From assembly GCA_041946825.1 (NCBI GenBank), contig JBHGBD010000055.1, positions 1 to 11,186 on the forward strand: DNA of 11,186 bases, in the 5' to 3' direction. The notes under the pieces were generated by a model. The model did not search any database, had not been told where the DNA came from, and saw only the letters and a program-made list of their open reading frames with translations. Below, in pieces: positions 1 to 6,049 of this stretch; position 1 is the first letter of the stretch, and every line of letters starts with the position of its first letter. Source of the stretch: CAZTHM01 sp041946825. GTDB lineage: Bacteria > Acidobacteriota > Terriglobia > UBA7540. A program made the position numbers and the translations under genes.

Positions 1-11
1 GCAGAAAGCCC

Positions 12-1190
12 TTAAAGGTTGACTTCGTTCACGCGGCAGCGCGTCGGCTTGCCTTGGGAAAACCCTCTGATGCAGCGGCCGCAGGAGATGCAGGCGGCTT
101 CCGCCGTGCCGCGCCCCTCAAGCCAACGAGCAGGCAGATCCGGTTCGCGGAGCAAGGGGCGCGCGAAGCCGAAAAACTGCGGAGTCCCGACCCGGGCGAT
201 CTCCTCCAGGCGCTCGACCGACCGGTTGCCACCCGTGAGAATCACGGGAACCTTGAGCTTGAGCTGCTGAGCATACTTCAAGAAATATGACTGTTCTTCA
301 GCGCGGATGTTTTCGCGAATGGGACTGTTGCCGCTGACCTCGACTGCCTGAATGCCGGCTTTCTCGATCTCTTGTGCGAGGGGCGGGAAACTGCGAATGT
401 CAATTCCCCCCTCTACGAAGTCATCGCAGTTCATTTTGATCAGCATCGGGAAGTCAGGCCCCACGAGCGTCCGTGCCTGTTCGACGATCTCTCGGATGAT
501 TGTGACGCGCTTCCTCAAAGAACCTCCGTACCTGTCCGTGCGGGTGTTCGTGTAGGGCGATAGGAATGAGCTGAGTAAGTATCCATGGGCGGCGTGGAAT
601 TGAACGCCGTCAAACCCGGCCTCTCTGGCCCGGCGCGTCGCCTGCGCGAAGCTCGCGACGATCTGTCCCACCTCTTGTGTTGTCAGCGCATGCGTCCTGG
701 TTTTGAGATGAGGCCAGCCGGTCGTCGTCGGCCCCACCGGCTCGGTCACCTGCGCTTGCATTCCCACATGGGCGATCTGGGCAATTATCTTGCAGTCCCT
801 GCTTGTTGCGTGAACGACCCCGGCGATTTCGCTGAGGCTGGGGATGAAGCGGTCATCGCAGATCAGAGTCTGCAGGTCGTTGTTGCGGCCCTCCTGCATT
901 ACGCCCATGAAGCCGGACAAGATGAGACCCACGCCACCGGCTGCCAAGCCGCGATAAAGTGCGATGCCCTCCTCGCTCATTGCGCTCTCGTGCCAGGCGT
1001 TCTCTGCCGTCGCCGAGCGTACCAACCGATTCTTCAGGCGAAGACCTTCGATTCGGCCTCCAGAAAAGACTCTGTAGTCCCCACGCCATCCGTTCGTCTG
1101 CGTAACACCGGAATCGAGGCGCGCAGAAGCACTGGCGGCAATCGACAACATGAGAAATCCCCTGCGGGTGGTTGGTTGATGAGAATCCAT
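12..1190 (-). CDS. Old yellow enzyme-family NADH:flavin oxidoreductase with Tat leader
   Basis: FMN-dependent ene-reductase-type TIM barrel, 392 aa. The start at 1190 is chosen because GGAGG lies about 7 nt upstream; in-frame codons farther upstream (to 1232) have no better site. The N-terminus TTRRGFLML (Arg9-Arg10) followed by a short Ala/Ser hydrophobic stretch resembles a twin-arginine signal, so the enzyme may be exported folded with its flavin (inference). The family signature HAAHGYLLSSFLSP lies near residues 199-212 and is followed by NTRTDRYGGS; the first His of HAAH is the usual substrate-binding position. GFARPLLREPDLP near 341-353 is the phosphate-binding end of the barrel. The C-terminus keeps Cys367, Cys370, Cys373 and Cys385, like the iron-sulfur motif of 2,4-dienoyl-CoA reductases, but with C-x2-C-x2-C spacing, and the protein lacks their NAD(P)-binding domain. 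Substrate unknown. The stop falls inside the window. Confidence 0.9.
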   Translation of the reverse strand: MDSHQPTTRRGFLMLSIAASASARLDSGVTQTNGWRGDYRVFSGGRIEGLRLKNRLVRSATAENAWHESAMSEEGIALYRGLAAGGVGLILSGFMGVMQEGRNNDLQTLICDDRFIPSLSEIAGVVHATSRDCKIIAQIAHVGMQAQVTEPVGPTTTGWPHLKTRTHALTTQEVGQIVASFAQATRRAREAGFDGVQFHAAHGYLLSSFLSPYTNTRTDRYGGSLRKRVTIIREIVEQARTLVGPDFPMLIKMNCDDFVEGGIDIRSFPPLAQEIEKAGIQAVEVSGNSPIRENIRAEEQSYFLKYAQQLKLKVPVILTGGNRSVERLEEIARVGTPQFFGFARPLLREPDLPARWLEGRGTAEAACISCGRCIRGFSQGKPTRCRVNEVNL

Positions 1191-1397
1191 TCTTGCTCCC
1201 TCCATCGTCCGTGCCAAGACCGGGTCGATCACATGGGGATGGGTCTAGTAAAGGTGTGCATTTCAACCCTCAGAGATCTATGAGTCCGAATCGCTCTCAA
1301 TACATCTGTTGCCGCACGGTGGGGAATCATGGTCGCCATGCGCTGGTCCAAATCCTGAGCCATCGTGTTGGGGAAAGCAAATTCAGCAACTCGAACA

Positions 1398-1769
1398 TCA
1401 ATTCACTCTTCTTCGCTCCTCCTGCCTCCCCCGCCTTCTCACGGCCTCGCGTGCCAGATTGAGAAACAAGTTCTTATCTCCTTCCGGCAATCGTCGGAAC
1501 AGACCCAAGAGCCTTTGTTCCCGCCCGTCCAGGGCGATGCCCTTGGCAACCTCAGGGGCTGCCAGGTCGCCCTTTCCGTCGTAGAAGACTTGGTACACCT
1601 CAAGTCCGAGAGCCTTTGCCCACTTTTCGAGGGTCGCAAGATTCGGCGGTGCGTGCCCGCATTCGATACGGGAGATATAGCCACACAGCATCCCCGTGCG
1701 CTTCTCGATATCGCGTTGGGAAAGACCTTTGGCCTCGCGCAGTTCACGGAGGCGTTGACCGATGTGCAT
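1398..1769 (-). CDS. XRE-family helix-turn-helix transcriptional regulator
   Basis: A 123-aa protein with a Cro/CI-type HTH at about residues 4-58: LRELREAKGLSQRDIEKRTG, then YISRIECGHAPPNLATLEKW. This is the standard XRE layout with a recognition helix and a following SRIE.G...P...TL motif. The C-terminal half is charged and Arg-rich with no recognised domain. The ATG at 1769 is preceded by GGAGGAAGG at good spacing. It lies 24 nt downstream of the HNH-like gene on the same strand, so the two are probably cotranscribed from the promoter near 2190-2218. A perfect inverted repeat over that promoter's -10 box is a natural binding site for this protein (inference). Such pairs occur in phage-derived, restriction and toxin-type modules; nothing here decides which. 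Confidence 0.88.
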   Translation of the reverse strand: MHIGQRLRELREAKGLSQRDIEKRTGMLCGYISRIECGHAPPNLATLEKWAKALGLEVYQVFYDGKGDLAAPEVAKGIALDGREQRLLGLFRRLPEGDKNLFLNLAREAVRRRGRQEERRRVN

Positions 1770-1793
1770 CTATGTCCTTCCTCCAGGATCCGT

Positions 1794-2135
1794 CTACTTG
1801 GAGCCCTTGCGTTCCCAATTGTCCTCGGCCTGTGTTTCTGGCTTCTTCTGCCACGGCACGTTACTCAGGTCATGGGCTCCGCCACAGGCAAGCGAGCCAA
1901 TGTGATCACCAACGCCTCCCTTCCGACCTTGCGCGTATCCCGTCTGGCGCATGACGTCTCTCTTGGCTCCCTCCCTGCGCTTGATGCTCTGGCGGTGGCA
2001 GCGACTTTGAGAGCGCGTCGAAAGCGAGTGGGGATAGTCGATCGCCCTGGTTAAACGGATATCGGCCCCCTCCAGGCATCGGGGAGGCAACCGAAGTGAC
2101 ACGGTCAGGATTGGGGCGATCCAAACTCTTAGCAT
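1794..2135 (-). CDS. Small HNH endonuclease-like protein, probably exported
   Basis: A 113-aa frame whose C-terminal part reads VMRQTGYAQGRKG, then DHIGSLACGG at 77-86, SNVPWQ at 91-96 and a terminal DNWERKG. This matches from memory the pattern of a small HNH family (DHI.pLaCGGaD.psNmqWQ....KaKD.wE) that usually has a signal peptide. His78 and Asn92 would be the HNH residues. The N-terminus MLRVWIAPILTVSLRL is hydrophobic and could be a leader. The ATG at 2135 has a GAAGGGA upstream at about 10 nt; a GTG at 2153 is possible. Several usually conserved positions differ (VGDHIGS for VVDHIxP; AEDNWE for AKDKWE), so the protein may be divergent or decaying. The 24-nt gap to the XRE gene and the promoter upstream support a real gene. 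Confidence 0.6.
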   Translation of the reverse strand: MLRVWIAPILTVSLRLPPRCLEGADIRLTRAIDYPHSLSTRSQSRCHRQSIKRREGAKRDVMRQTGYAQGRKGGVGDHIGSLACGGAHDLSNVPWQKKPETQAEDNWERKGSK

Positions 2136-2183
2136 GGCGACGAGTCCCTTCACACATGGGCGCGAGGTCTTGGGGTACCTAGT

Positions 2184-2218
2184 GCGGAGAGCGTAAATCT
2201 CCGCGGGTGGATTGTCAA
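2184..2218 (-). promoter_or_regulatory. Promoter and dyad operator of the HNH-XRE operon
   Basis: On the minus strand a consensus -35 TTGACA (2218-2213) is separated by exactly 17 nt from TACGCT (2195-2190), a weak -10. A perfect inverted repeat, GCGGAGA (2184-2190) and TCTCCGC (2198-2204) with a 7-nt centre, covers the -10 box. This is a typical position for a repressor operator and would let the XRE protein repress its own operon. The dyad has no U tract, so it is unlikely to be a terminator. Confidence 0.6.
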
Positions 2219-2437
2219 TTTCTGTGTTCTACGGCGGGAGCTTCATGCAGCACAGGAGGTCATAAAGCGCCTGTGCCAAGGATCTGGTCGTAACGCCCGC
2301 CTCAGGAAGGTGGTCTCCCTTCATTCTTTGGTTCCCCAGAAACTTTGTTCCCGGCGGCTGAATGAATTCCGCACCATCCATGCGTCACTCGGATGAAAAG
2401 CCGCACATCGGAACCTGACCCACGACCGAACACCAGA
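2219..2437. other. Intergenic stretch with no recognisable gene
   Basis: Between the divergent promoters of the HNH-XRE operon and the PilZ gene I see no convincing reading frame, RNA or repeat. A minus-strand frame that runs from here into the PilZ gene has no family resemblance and is treated as antisense shadow. Confidence 0.5.
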
Positions 2438-2466
2438 TTGACTCGGAGGAGGGGCGGACATAGCAT
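2438..2466 (+). promoter_or_regulatory. Sigma70-like promoter of the PilZ gene
   Basis: TTGACT (2438-2443), a 17-nt spacer, then TAGCAT (2461-2466): 5/6 and 4/6 matches to consensus. The predicted start of transcription near 2473 leaves a leader of about 34 nt before the PilZ ATG. Confidence 0.5.
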
Positions 2467-2506
2467 TGAGTAAAGAAGTCATGGCGCCCACCACGGAGCG
2501 ATGACC

Positions 2507-2809
2507 ATGGGAACCCAAATTCAGCCAACTCCCCGCCGGTCGGAGCGGATCTACGTGAAGATGCCGGTCAATCTCCGCGTCGTTTCGGAAAGGGTTGAGC
2601 ACGTGGCCTCTACGATCGACCTCTCCAAAGAGGGCACCAGAGCCTGCTCCAGCGCTGGACTCCTCCCAGAGCAGGGGGTAGTGCTAATTGCAGATTGGGG
2701 CAGCAGGTGCTCGATTCCTGGCCGCATCGTGTGGATAGGCCCGATAGGTTCGCGCTTGGAAGGTCAGGCGGGAATAGAATTCCTAAGTCCTCTTCCTGTT
2801 TCAGCCTGA
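2507..2809 (+). CDS. Stand-alone PilZ-domain protein (c-di-GMP receptor)
   Basis: A 100-aa protein made of one PilZ domain. The c-di-GMP-binding signature is present in both parts: the RxxxR switch (Arg10 and Arg14 in PRRSER) and DLSKEG at 38-43, matching D/NxSxxG. The strand pattern ends with GRIVWIG and GIEFLSP, as in PilZ barrels. The second ATG (2507) is chosen because GGAG (2495-2498) sits 8 nt ahead of it; the ATG at 2501 would be too close. Known relatives bind cyclic di-GMP and act on motility, exopolysaccharide or secretion partners. There is no output domain here, so the partner must be another protein. It is monocistronic, with its own promoter. Confidence 0.88.
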   Translation: MGTQIQPTPRRSERIYVKMPVNLRVVSERVEHVASTIDLSKEGTRACSSAGLLPEQGVVLIADWGSRCSIPGRIVWIGPIGSRLEGQAGIEFLSPLPVSA

Positions 2810-2998
2810 CATCTCGCGGCCCCTGAGATGAAGCCGTTCCTTATGCACCTTGCATCATGGCACCGACCAGCGTATCCCTACCGGAGAGTGAGCTGTGAAC
2901 TTTCGCCTTAAGCTTCGTCACGCTTCACGGCTGGGGGAGTATTTGAAAACCATAGGGCTCGGCCATTTTGTCTGCCCCCGAAAATAACGAGAGGACCG

Positions 2999-3027
2999 TT
3001 GACCATTCTTGAAAGCGATGGTATCTT
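2999..3027 (+). promoter_or_regulatory. Sigma70-like promoter of the exported-protein gene
   Basis: TTGACC (2999-3004), a 17-nt spacer, and TATCTT (3022-3027): 5/6 and 4/6 matches. Transcription would start near 3034, giving a leader of about 70 nt before the gene at 3106. Confidence 0.5.
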
Positions 3028-3105
3028 GCCCGCAGTTCAGCAAACTCGCAAAGCAAACAACCAGGCGCGGCGCGTCCGACATAGGACGGCGAAGGGAGAC
3101 AGTCA

Positions 3106-3816
3106 ATGTGCAGGGCGATTCGTACGTCTCTTCTCGCGATGGCGGTCTGCGTGGGATTGGTATTGGCTTCCTCTCCAGCGCACGCCGCGAAGGCGATCAA
3201 TCTGACAGCAAGCCTAGCTCATTCTTGCAGTAACTGTGACACGGATGTTTCGCTTCTAGGACAGACCGGGGACTATAGCCTCCTTTCCGACGGTGCCAGC
3301 TACCCGAATGGAAATGGCGTTCAGTCGCAGATCCTCACGAACAATAGCGTCTACACGCTGAATACCCTGAACACGCTGGTGAATGGTTTGGTTGGGACGG
3401 GAACGCGCACCGTGAAGATGCACTTCTATTCTCCGGTGGAGGGCATCTACCTTGACGACGTGCTGCCGGCCTGTTGGAACGGGAGCCATGACCAAGACCA
3501 AGCGGTGAACTGGTCGATCTTCTCCAGCTCAGTCACCTTCCCGAACATGCAAGTGGGGCAATCGTACGGAGGTTTCTCGCGGCTGGATTTCAACGTCCGC
3601 AACGGCAGATGCGACAAGCAAATATTCCGGTTTTATCTCCGGTACTACAACGCCTGCATCACGCGGACCAGTCTGACGATGTGGGTAGTGACTTCCGACA
3701 GTTGCGGCAAGGCGACGAATTATGGCGAGGCCTCATTGAACGGCCAGGGCGGGAAGGGTCAGACCATGTATTACGGCGACTGGCGCCTGCCATTCAAAGT
3801 GACTCTGACGAAATAG
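3106..3816 (+). CDS. Exported protein of unknown family, six cysteines
   Basis: I do not recognise the family. The 236-aa product begins with a clear Sec signal peptide: a basic n-region (MCRAIRTS), a hydrophobic core (LLAMAVCVGLVLASS) and a cleavage site after PAHA. The mature part is rich in Ser, Thr, Asn and aromatic residues, with alternating short segments that suggest a beta-sandwich. It has six cysteines (SCSNC near the N-terminus, then PAC, GRC, NAC, DSC), enough for three disulfides in an oxidising compartment. There is no membrane anchor after the signal and no lipobox. GGGAG stands 8 nt before the ATG, and a good promoter lies upstream. It seems monocistronic. A surface or periplasmic binding or structural role is only a guess. 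Confidence 0.8.
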   Translation: MCRAIRTSLLAMAVCVGLVLASSPAHAAKAINLTASLAHSCSNCDTDVSLLGQTGDYSLLSDGASYPNGNGVQSQILTNNSVYTLNTLNTLVNGLVGTGTRTVKMHFYSPVEGIYLDDVLPACWNGSHDQDQAVNWSIFSSSVTFPNMQVGQSYGGFSRLDFNVRNGRCDKQIFRFYLRYYNACITRTSLTMWVVTSDSCGKATNYGEASLNGQGGKGQTMYYGDWRLPFKVTLTK

Positions 3817-3967
3817 CGGTGTCCCTATTCCCAGGGGCGAGTTGCCGATAACCGACGGCTCGCCTCTGCGAACCTGATCATCCGGGGCAACTACGCTCAC
3901 GACAACCTTGTTCTCGTTAAAGACAATCGGTGGCATCCCTTCGGCCTGAGTATCCTGCCGAACGAGG

Positions 3968-4360
3968 GTGCAACGTCGTACTTGTCTGGGCCTAGCGACA
4001 AACTTCAATCTGCGTGAAGCGATCGCGGAACACGAAAGAGCGGTGCAGCTCCCCGGCGGCGCCAGTTCCGAAGTAGCGGACTTGGTCCGTGTCTATGCGT
4101 TGATTGGGGAGCGTCAGCAGGCGCGCAAAGTGGAAAATGCGCTCCTCAGCCGGAGTGATAGAGAAGACGTGGGCCCTTGCGACAGGGCGCTCATGTCGCT
4201 AGGTTACGGCGAGGCTGACCGGGCGATGATATGGCTCACCAAGGCTTATGACGCCCGGTGCTCGGTTCTGATATTCATGAAAGAGGACCCGAGGTTCGAT
4301 CCTCTCCGCCCCAACCCACGCTTCCAGGAACTCCTTCGCCGCATGAAGTTCCCGCCCTAG
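3968..4360 (+). pseudogene. C-terminal remnant of a TPR-repeat protein
   Basis: The frame reads FNLREAIAEHERAVQL, then a TPR-like stretch (EVADLVRVYALIGERQQARK), LMSLGYGEADRAMIWLTKAY, and ends with DPRFDPLRPNPRFQELLRRM. This closing motif is typical of long acidobacterial TPR proteins that carry an N-terminal winged-helix or Ser/Thr-kinase domain. Only the last part is present; recognisable homology starts near 4002, and no upstream domain is seen in any frame back to the previous gene. The only start codon is a GTG at 3968 without a clear ribosome site. I read it as a 5'-truncated relic, though expression of a short TPR protein cannot be excluded. Confidence 0.6.
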
Positions 4361-4569
4361 ATACCTCAAGCCCGAAGAACCAGCCTGCGCAAACGTAAAA
4401 TTGCCGTTCCCGGTTCCGGAGGATTGAGGAAACGCTCGGAAAGATTCATTCAGCCAGCCGACCGCTAAGCGTGAGCAGCCGGCGATGATCCCGAGGGAAA
4501 AGAGAGAGCCATGTCGAACTACACGGTCCATCCTAATAGGCAGATCCGTCGGGGAGAAAGGCGGAGCAC

Positions 4570-5319
4570 CTACCAATACGGCGGGGGAGGTTGGAGTTTT
4601 TTGCGGGCCATTACGACCGCATCGACCCAAACTCGCGGATCCCGCAATGCCCTCAGGCTCCACCTGATAAACCATAGGATGTTGACGTTCATCTGCTCTT
4701 GTGCCGTTTCAGGGGTTGGGCCTTTAGGGCGGTAGGCTTCGATGATTTCGTGCGGTGCGCTTCCTCGAATTACTTCCCCGGGACGCACGGCCTCCTCCCT
4801 GAACTCCCGTGCCCTCATGCCGCGTATGCCGGGTTCCATGTCGCGGAAGAATGCTATCCAGTCGCACATTGCGATGTTGTCACGCACCCAACCCTCGATG
4901 ATCGTCGCTCCGTCCTCAGCAGAAAGGTTGACCTTGGCCACGACGTTCGCCGGCGCGGCTGGTGAAGGTGGCGGTTGCTCCGGAGAGTACGCAGGGGCGA
5001 GAGGCGCCGCCCGCTGTAGTTGGCCCCGTAGGTGCAGGTCGAGGGCGCGGTTCACTCCGATCTTTCCTGCCTGGAGGTTTTGTTTTTCCTCTTCCGGCAA
5101 TGCGGCGAGCTTTATAAGTAGTCGAACGTAGTGTTCGTCGCAGTGCAACTTCCTGGCCAATCCGCGCTTGCTGTAACCCTTCTCGTGCAGGCGCATCAAC
5201 CGCTCACCCCGCGCAAGCGCGGAGAGTCGTTTCCAGTCTCTTCTCAGCCGCGCAATGGCACTCTTCTTCGCGTGCAAGCCGCCAGCCCGCTTCGATCGTT
5301 TCGGCTTCTTCGCCCGCAC
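4570..5319 (-). CDS. ParB/KorB-like helix-turn-helix DNA-binding protein
   Basis: A 249-aa protein. After a basic Lys/Arg-rich N-terminus comes an HTH at about residues 37-75 (ERLMRLHEKGYSKRGLARKL, then DEHYVRLLIKLAALPEEEKQ) with the ParB/KorB pattern, continuing to AGKIGVNRALDL. A Pro/Ala-rich linker (about 105-125) leads to a C-terminal domain I do not recognise (EGWVRDNIAMCDWIAFFRDM and a terminal QPPPPYW). The GTG at 5319 is the likely start: GGAGG (5331-5327) lies 7 nt upstream. An in-frame TTG at 5370 falls inside the predicted -35 box and is rejected. There is no ParA partner and no nuclease-type ParB N-domain, so a regulator is more likely than a partition protein. Its position beside a recombinase stump hints at a mobile-element origin. 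Confidence 0.72.
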   Translation of the reverse strand: MRAKKPKRSKRAGGLHAKKSAIARLRRDWKRLSALARGERLMRLHEKGYSKRGLARKLHCDEHYVRLLIKLAALPEEEKQNLQAGKIGVNRALDLHLRGQLQRAAPLAPAYSPEQPPPSPAAPANVVAKVNLSAEDGATIIEGWVRDNIAMCDWIAFFRDMEPGIRGMRAREFREEAVRPGEVIRGSAPHEIIEAYRPKGPTPETAQEQMNVNILWFIRWSLRALRDPRVWVDAVVMARKKLQPPPPYW

Positions 5320-5341
5320 CACCTCGCCTCCAAAGCGTGTT

Positions 5342-5370
5342 CTTATAATCTGGATCGGATTCCGTCGCAA
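5342..5370 (-). promoter_or_regulatory. Promoter of the ParB-like gene
   Basis: On the minus strand TTGCGA (5370-5365), a 17-nt spacer and TATAAG (5347-5342, 5/6 match). Transcription would start near 5335, leaving about 16 nt with the GGAGG site before the GTG at 5319. This also decides the translation start. Confidence 0.55.
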
Positions 5371-5384
5371 GCAATCTTATCTAT

Positions 5385-5684
5385 GTGGGATGCCACTCCG
5401 GGTACGGGGCTCTTCCCGGGATAACGGATGACGGCACCGCCCGACTCGAGCGCAGCTCTCCCCGACTCGCTCAAATCTTTTCACTTCCTCATTTCCCGAT
5501 CTACAACCTGAGGGCGGCATTCGCAAGAGGGCTCAGTGCATCGGGTACGCCGGACTTGTTCGTGGCTCAGATGATGGGCCAGGCCGGAACGAGCATTTTC
5601 CATACGTACGCCAAGGCCATCGATGAACCCCGCCGCGAGGCTATAAATAAAGAAGTTAGAAGTCTATCGAAGTACTCAAGTTGA
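5385..5684 (+). pseudogene. C-terminal stump of a tyrosine recombinase (integrase)
   Basis: The frame contains FPIYNLRAAFARGLSASGTP, then DLFVAQMMGQAGTSIFHTYA and KAIDEPRREAINK. This is the end of a phage-integrase catalytic domain: the second catalytic Arg (5511-5513, in NLR), the GH/GQ motif and the nucleophile Tyr (5607-5609). The usual His before LR is Asn, the His after R is Ala, and the His in the GH motif is Gln. The N-terminal DNA-binding part and the first catalytic Arg are missing. This is a truncated and degraded integrase, evidence of a past integration or deletion beside the CRISPR locus. The first few codons may not belong to the original gene. Confidence 0.72.
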
Positions 5685-5894
5685 AGAAACGACGAAGGCC
5701 AGCGCGCCGCATCCCAAATCTTCGCTCCAGGGTGAACTGGCGAGCCTTGTCGGCCCCGTTAAGTCGAAAGACCCTTATGTAAACTGAAATTGCCGAGAAA
5801 TGGACTCTCGTGTTCCGCTCCACCTCTAAGACTACACCGAGAAGATTCGGTGACGCTTTTCCAATCGGGAGAACCAAGCCCCACCAACTCTCCA

Positions 5895-5926
5895 GAAAAT
5901 CAAAAGCCCCGCACTGGGCGGGGCTT
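5895..5926 (-). terminator. Intrinsic terminator of tracrRNA
   Basis: On the minus strand a perfect 9-bp stem AAGCCCCGC (5926-5918) and GCGGGGCTT (5912-5904) with a 5-nt loop, followed by TTGATTTTC. It is a strong Rho-independent terminator that fixes the direction of the tracrRNA, and it probably forms the last hairpin of the mature RNA. Confidence 0.88.
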
Positions 5927-6005
5927 AAGGTCGCTATTGCTAGCGTTGCCTTACGCAGATGAACCCACTTACTAAGATAAGCGGGAACCGCTGCTGAGAT
6001 ACACT
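5895..6005 (-). ncRNA. tracrRNA of the type II-C system
   Basis: Read on the minus strand, the RNA starts AGTGTATCTCAG and shares 23 of its first 24 bases with the + strand form of the CRISPR repeat, so it is complementary to the predicted crRNA repeat. The anti-repeat spans about 6005-5971. The remainder pairs with the repeat's 5' end through an interior loop and bulge: AUCUUAGU against GCUAUGGU gives seven pairs and one U-U mismatch. Downstream are a hairpin (5952-5927: AAGG/CCTT outer stem, CGCTA/TAGCG inner stem, GCAA loop) and an intrinsic terminator. The promoter at 6039-6012 predicts the 5' end at about 6005. The layout resembles II-C tracrRNAs such as that of Parvibaculum (from memory). 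It is required for crRNA maturation and Cas9 loading. Confidence 0.85.
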
Positions 6006-6007
6006 AG

Positions 6008-6016
6008 TGATACAAT
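6008..6016 (+). promoter_or_regulatory. Extended -10 promoter of the cas operon
   Basis: Plus strand TGATACAAT: an extended -10 (TG-n-TACAAT, 5/6). No good -35 is seen at 16-18 nt, where the anti-repeat lies, which suits an extended -10 promoter. The predicted start near 6023 leaves about 27 nt of leader with AAGGGGG before the cas9 ATG. The box overlaps the tracrRNA -10 on the other strand. Confidence 0.55.
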
Positions 6017-6039
6017 AGCGCAAAACTACCCGTTGTCAA
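6012..6039 (-). promoter_or_regulatory. tracrRNA promoter
   Basis: Minus strand: perfect TTGACA (6039-6034), a 16-nt spacer and TATTGT (6017-6012). Seven nt beyond the -10 is 6005, exactly where the anti-repeat begins. The -35 box overlaps the start of the cas9 ribosome-binding region (AAGGGGG, 6038-6044). Confidence 0.75.
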
Positions 6040-6049
6040 GGGGGAAATA

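Noticed and set aside
585..1283. Plus-strand frame of 232 codons
   Set aside because: Antisense shadow of the flavin oxidoreductase, with composition unlike a protein.
1365..2054. Plus-strand frame of 229 codons
   Set aside because: Antisense to the XRE and HNH-like genes, with no family resemblance and no ribosome site.
2810..2830. Stem CATCTC/GAGATG just after the PilZ gene as a terminator
   Set aside because: Only 6 bp with a 9-nt loop and no U tract; too weak to list.
3733..4008. Minus-strand frame of 91 codons with a stretch like VFNENKVVVSVVAPDDQV
   Set aside because: The middle looks protein-like, but it overlaps the end of the exported-protein gene and I can assign no family or ribosome site. 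It may be debris.
5656..5877. Minus-strand frame of 73 codons between the integrase stump and tracrRNA
   Set aside because: No recognisable domain and no clear promoter or ribosome site. It overlaps the stump's end. The stretch 5685-5894 is left as intergenic.
5971..6049. tracrRNA read on the plus strand, from the same anti-repeat toward cas9
   Set aside because: The plus strand also complements the other repeat strand, but the tail runs straight into the cas9 leader, has no terminator and no stable hairpins. The minus strand has a promoter, a nexus-like hairpin and a terminator.
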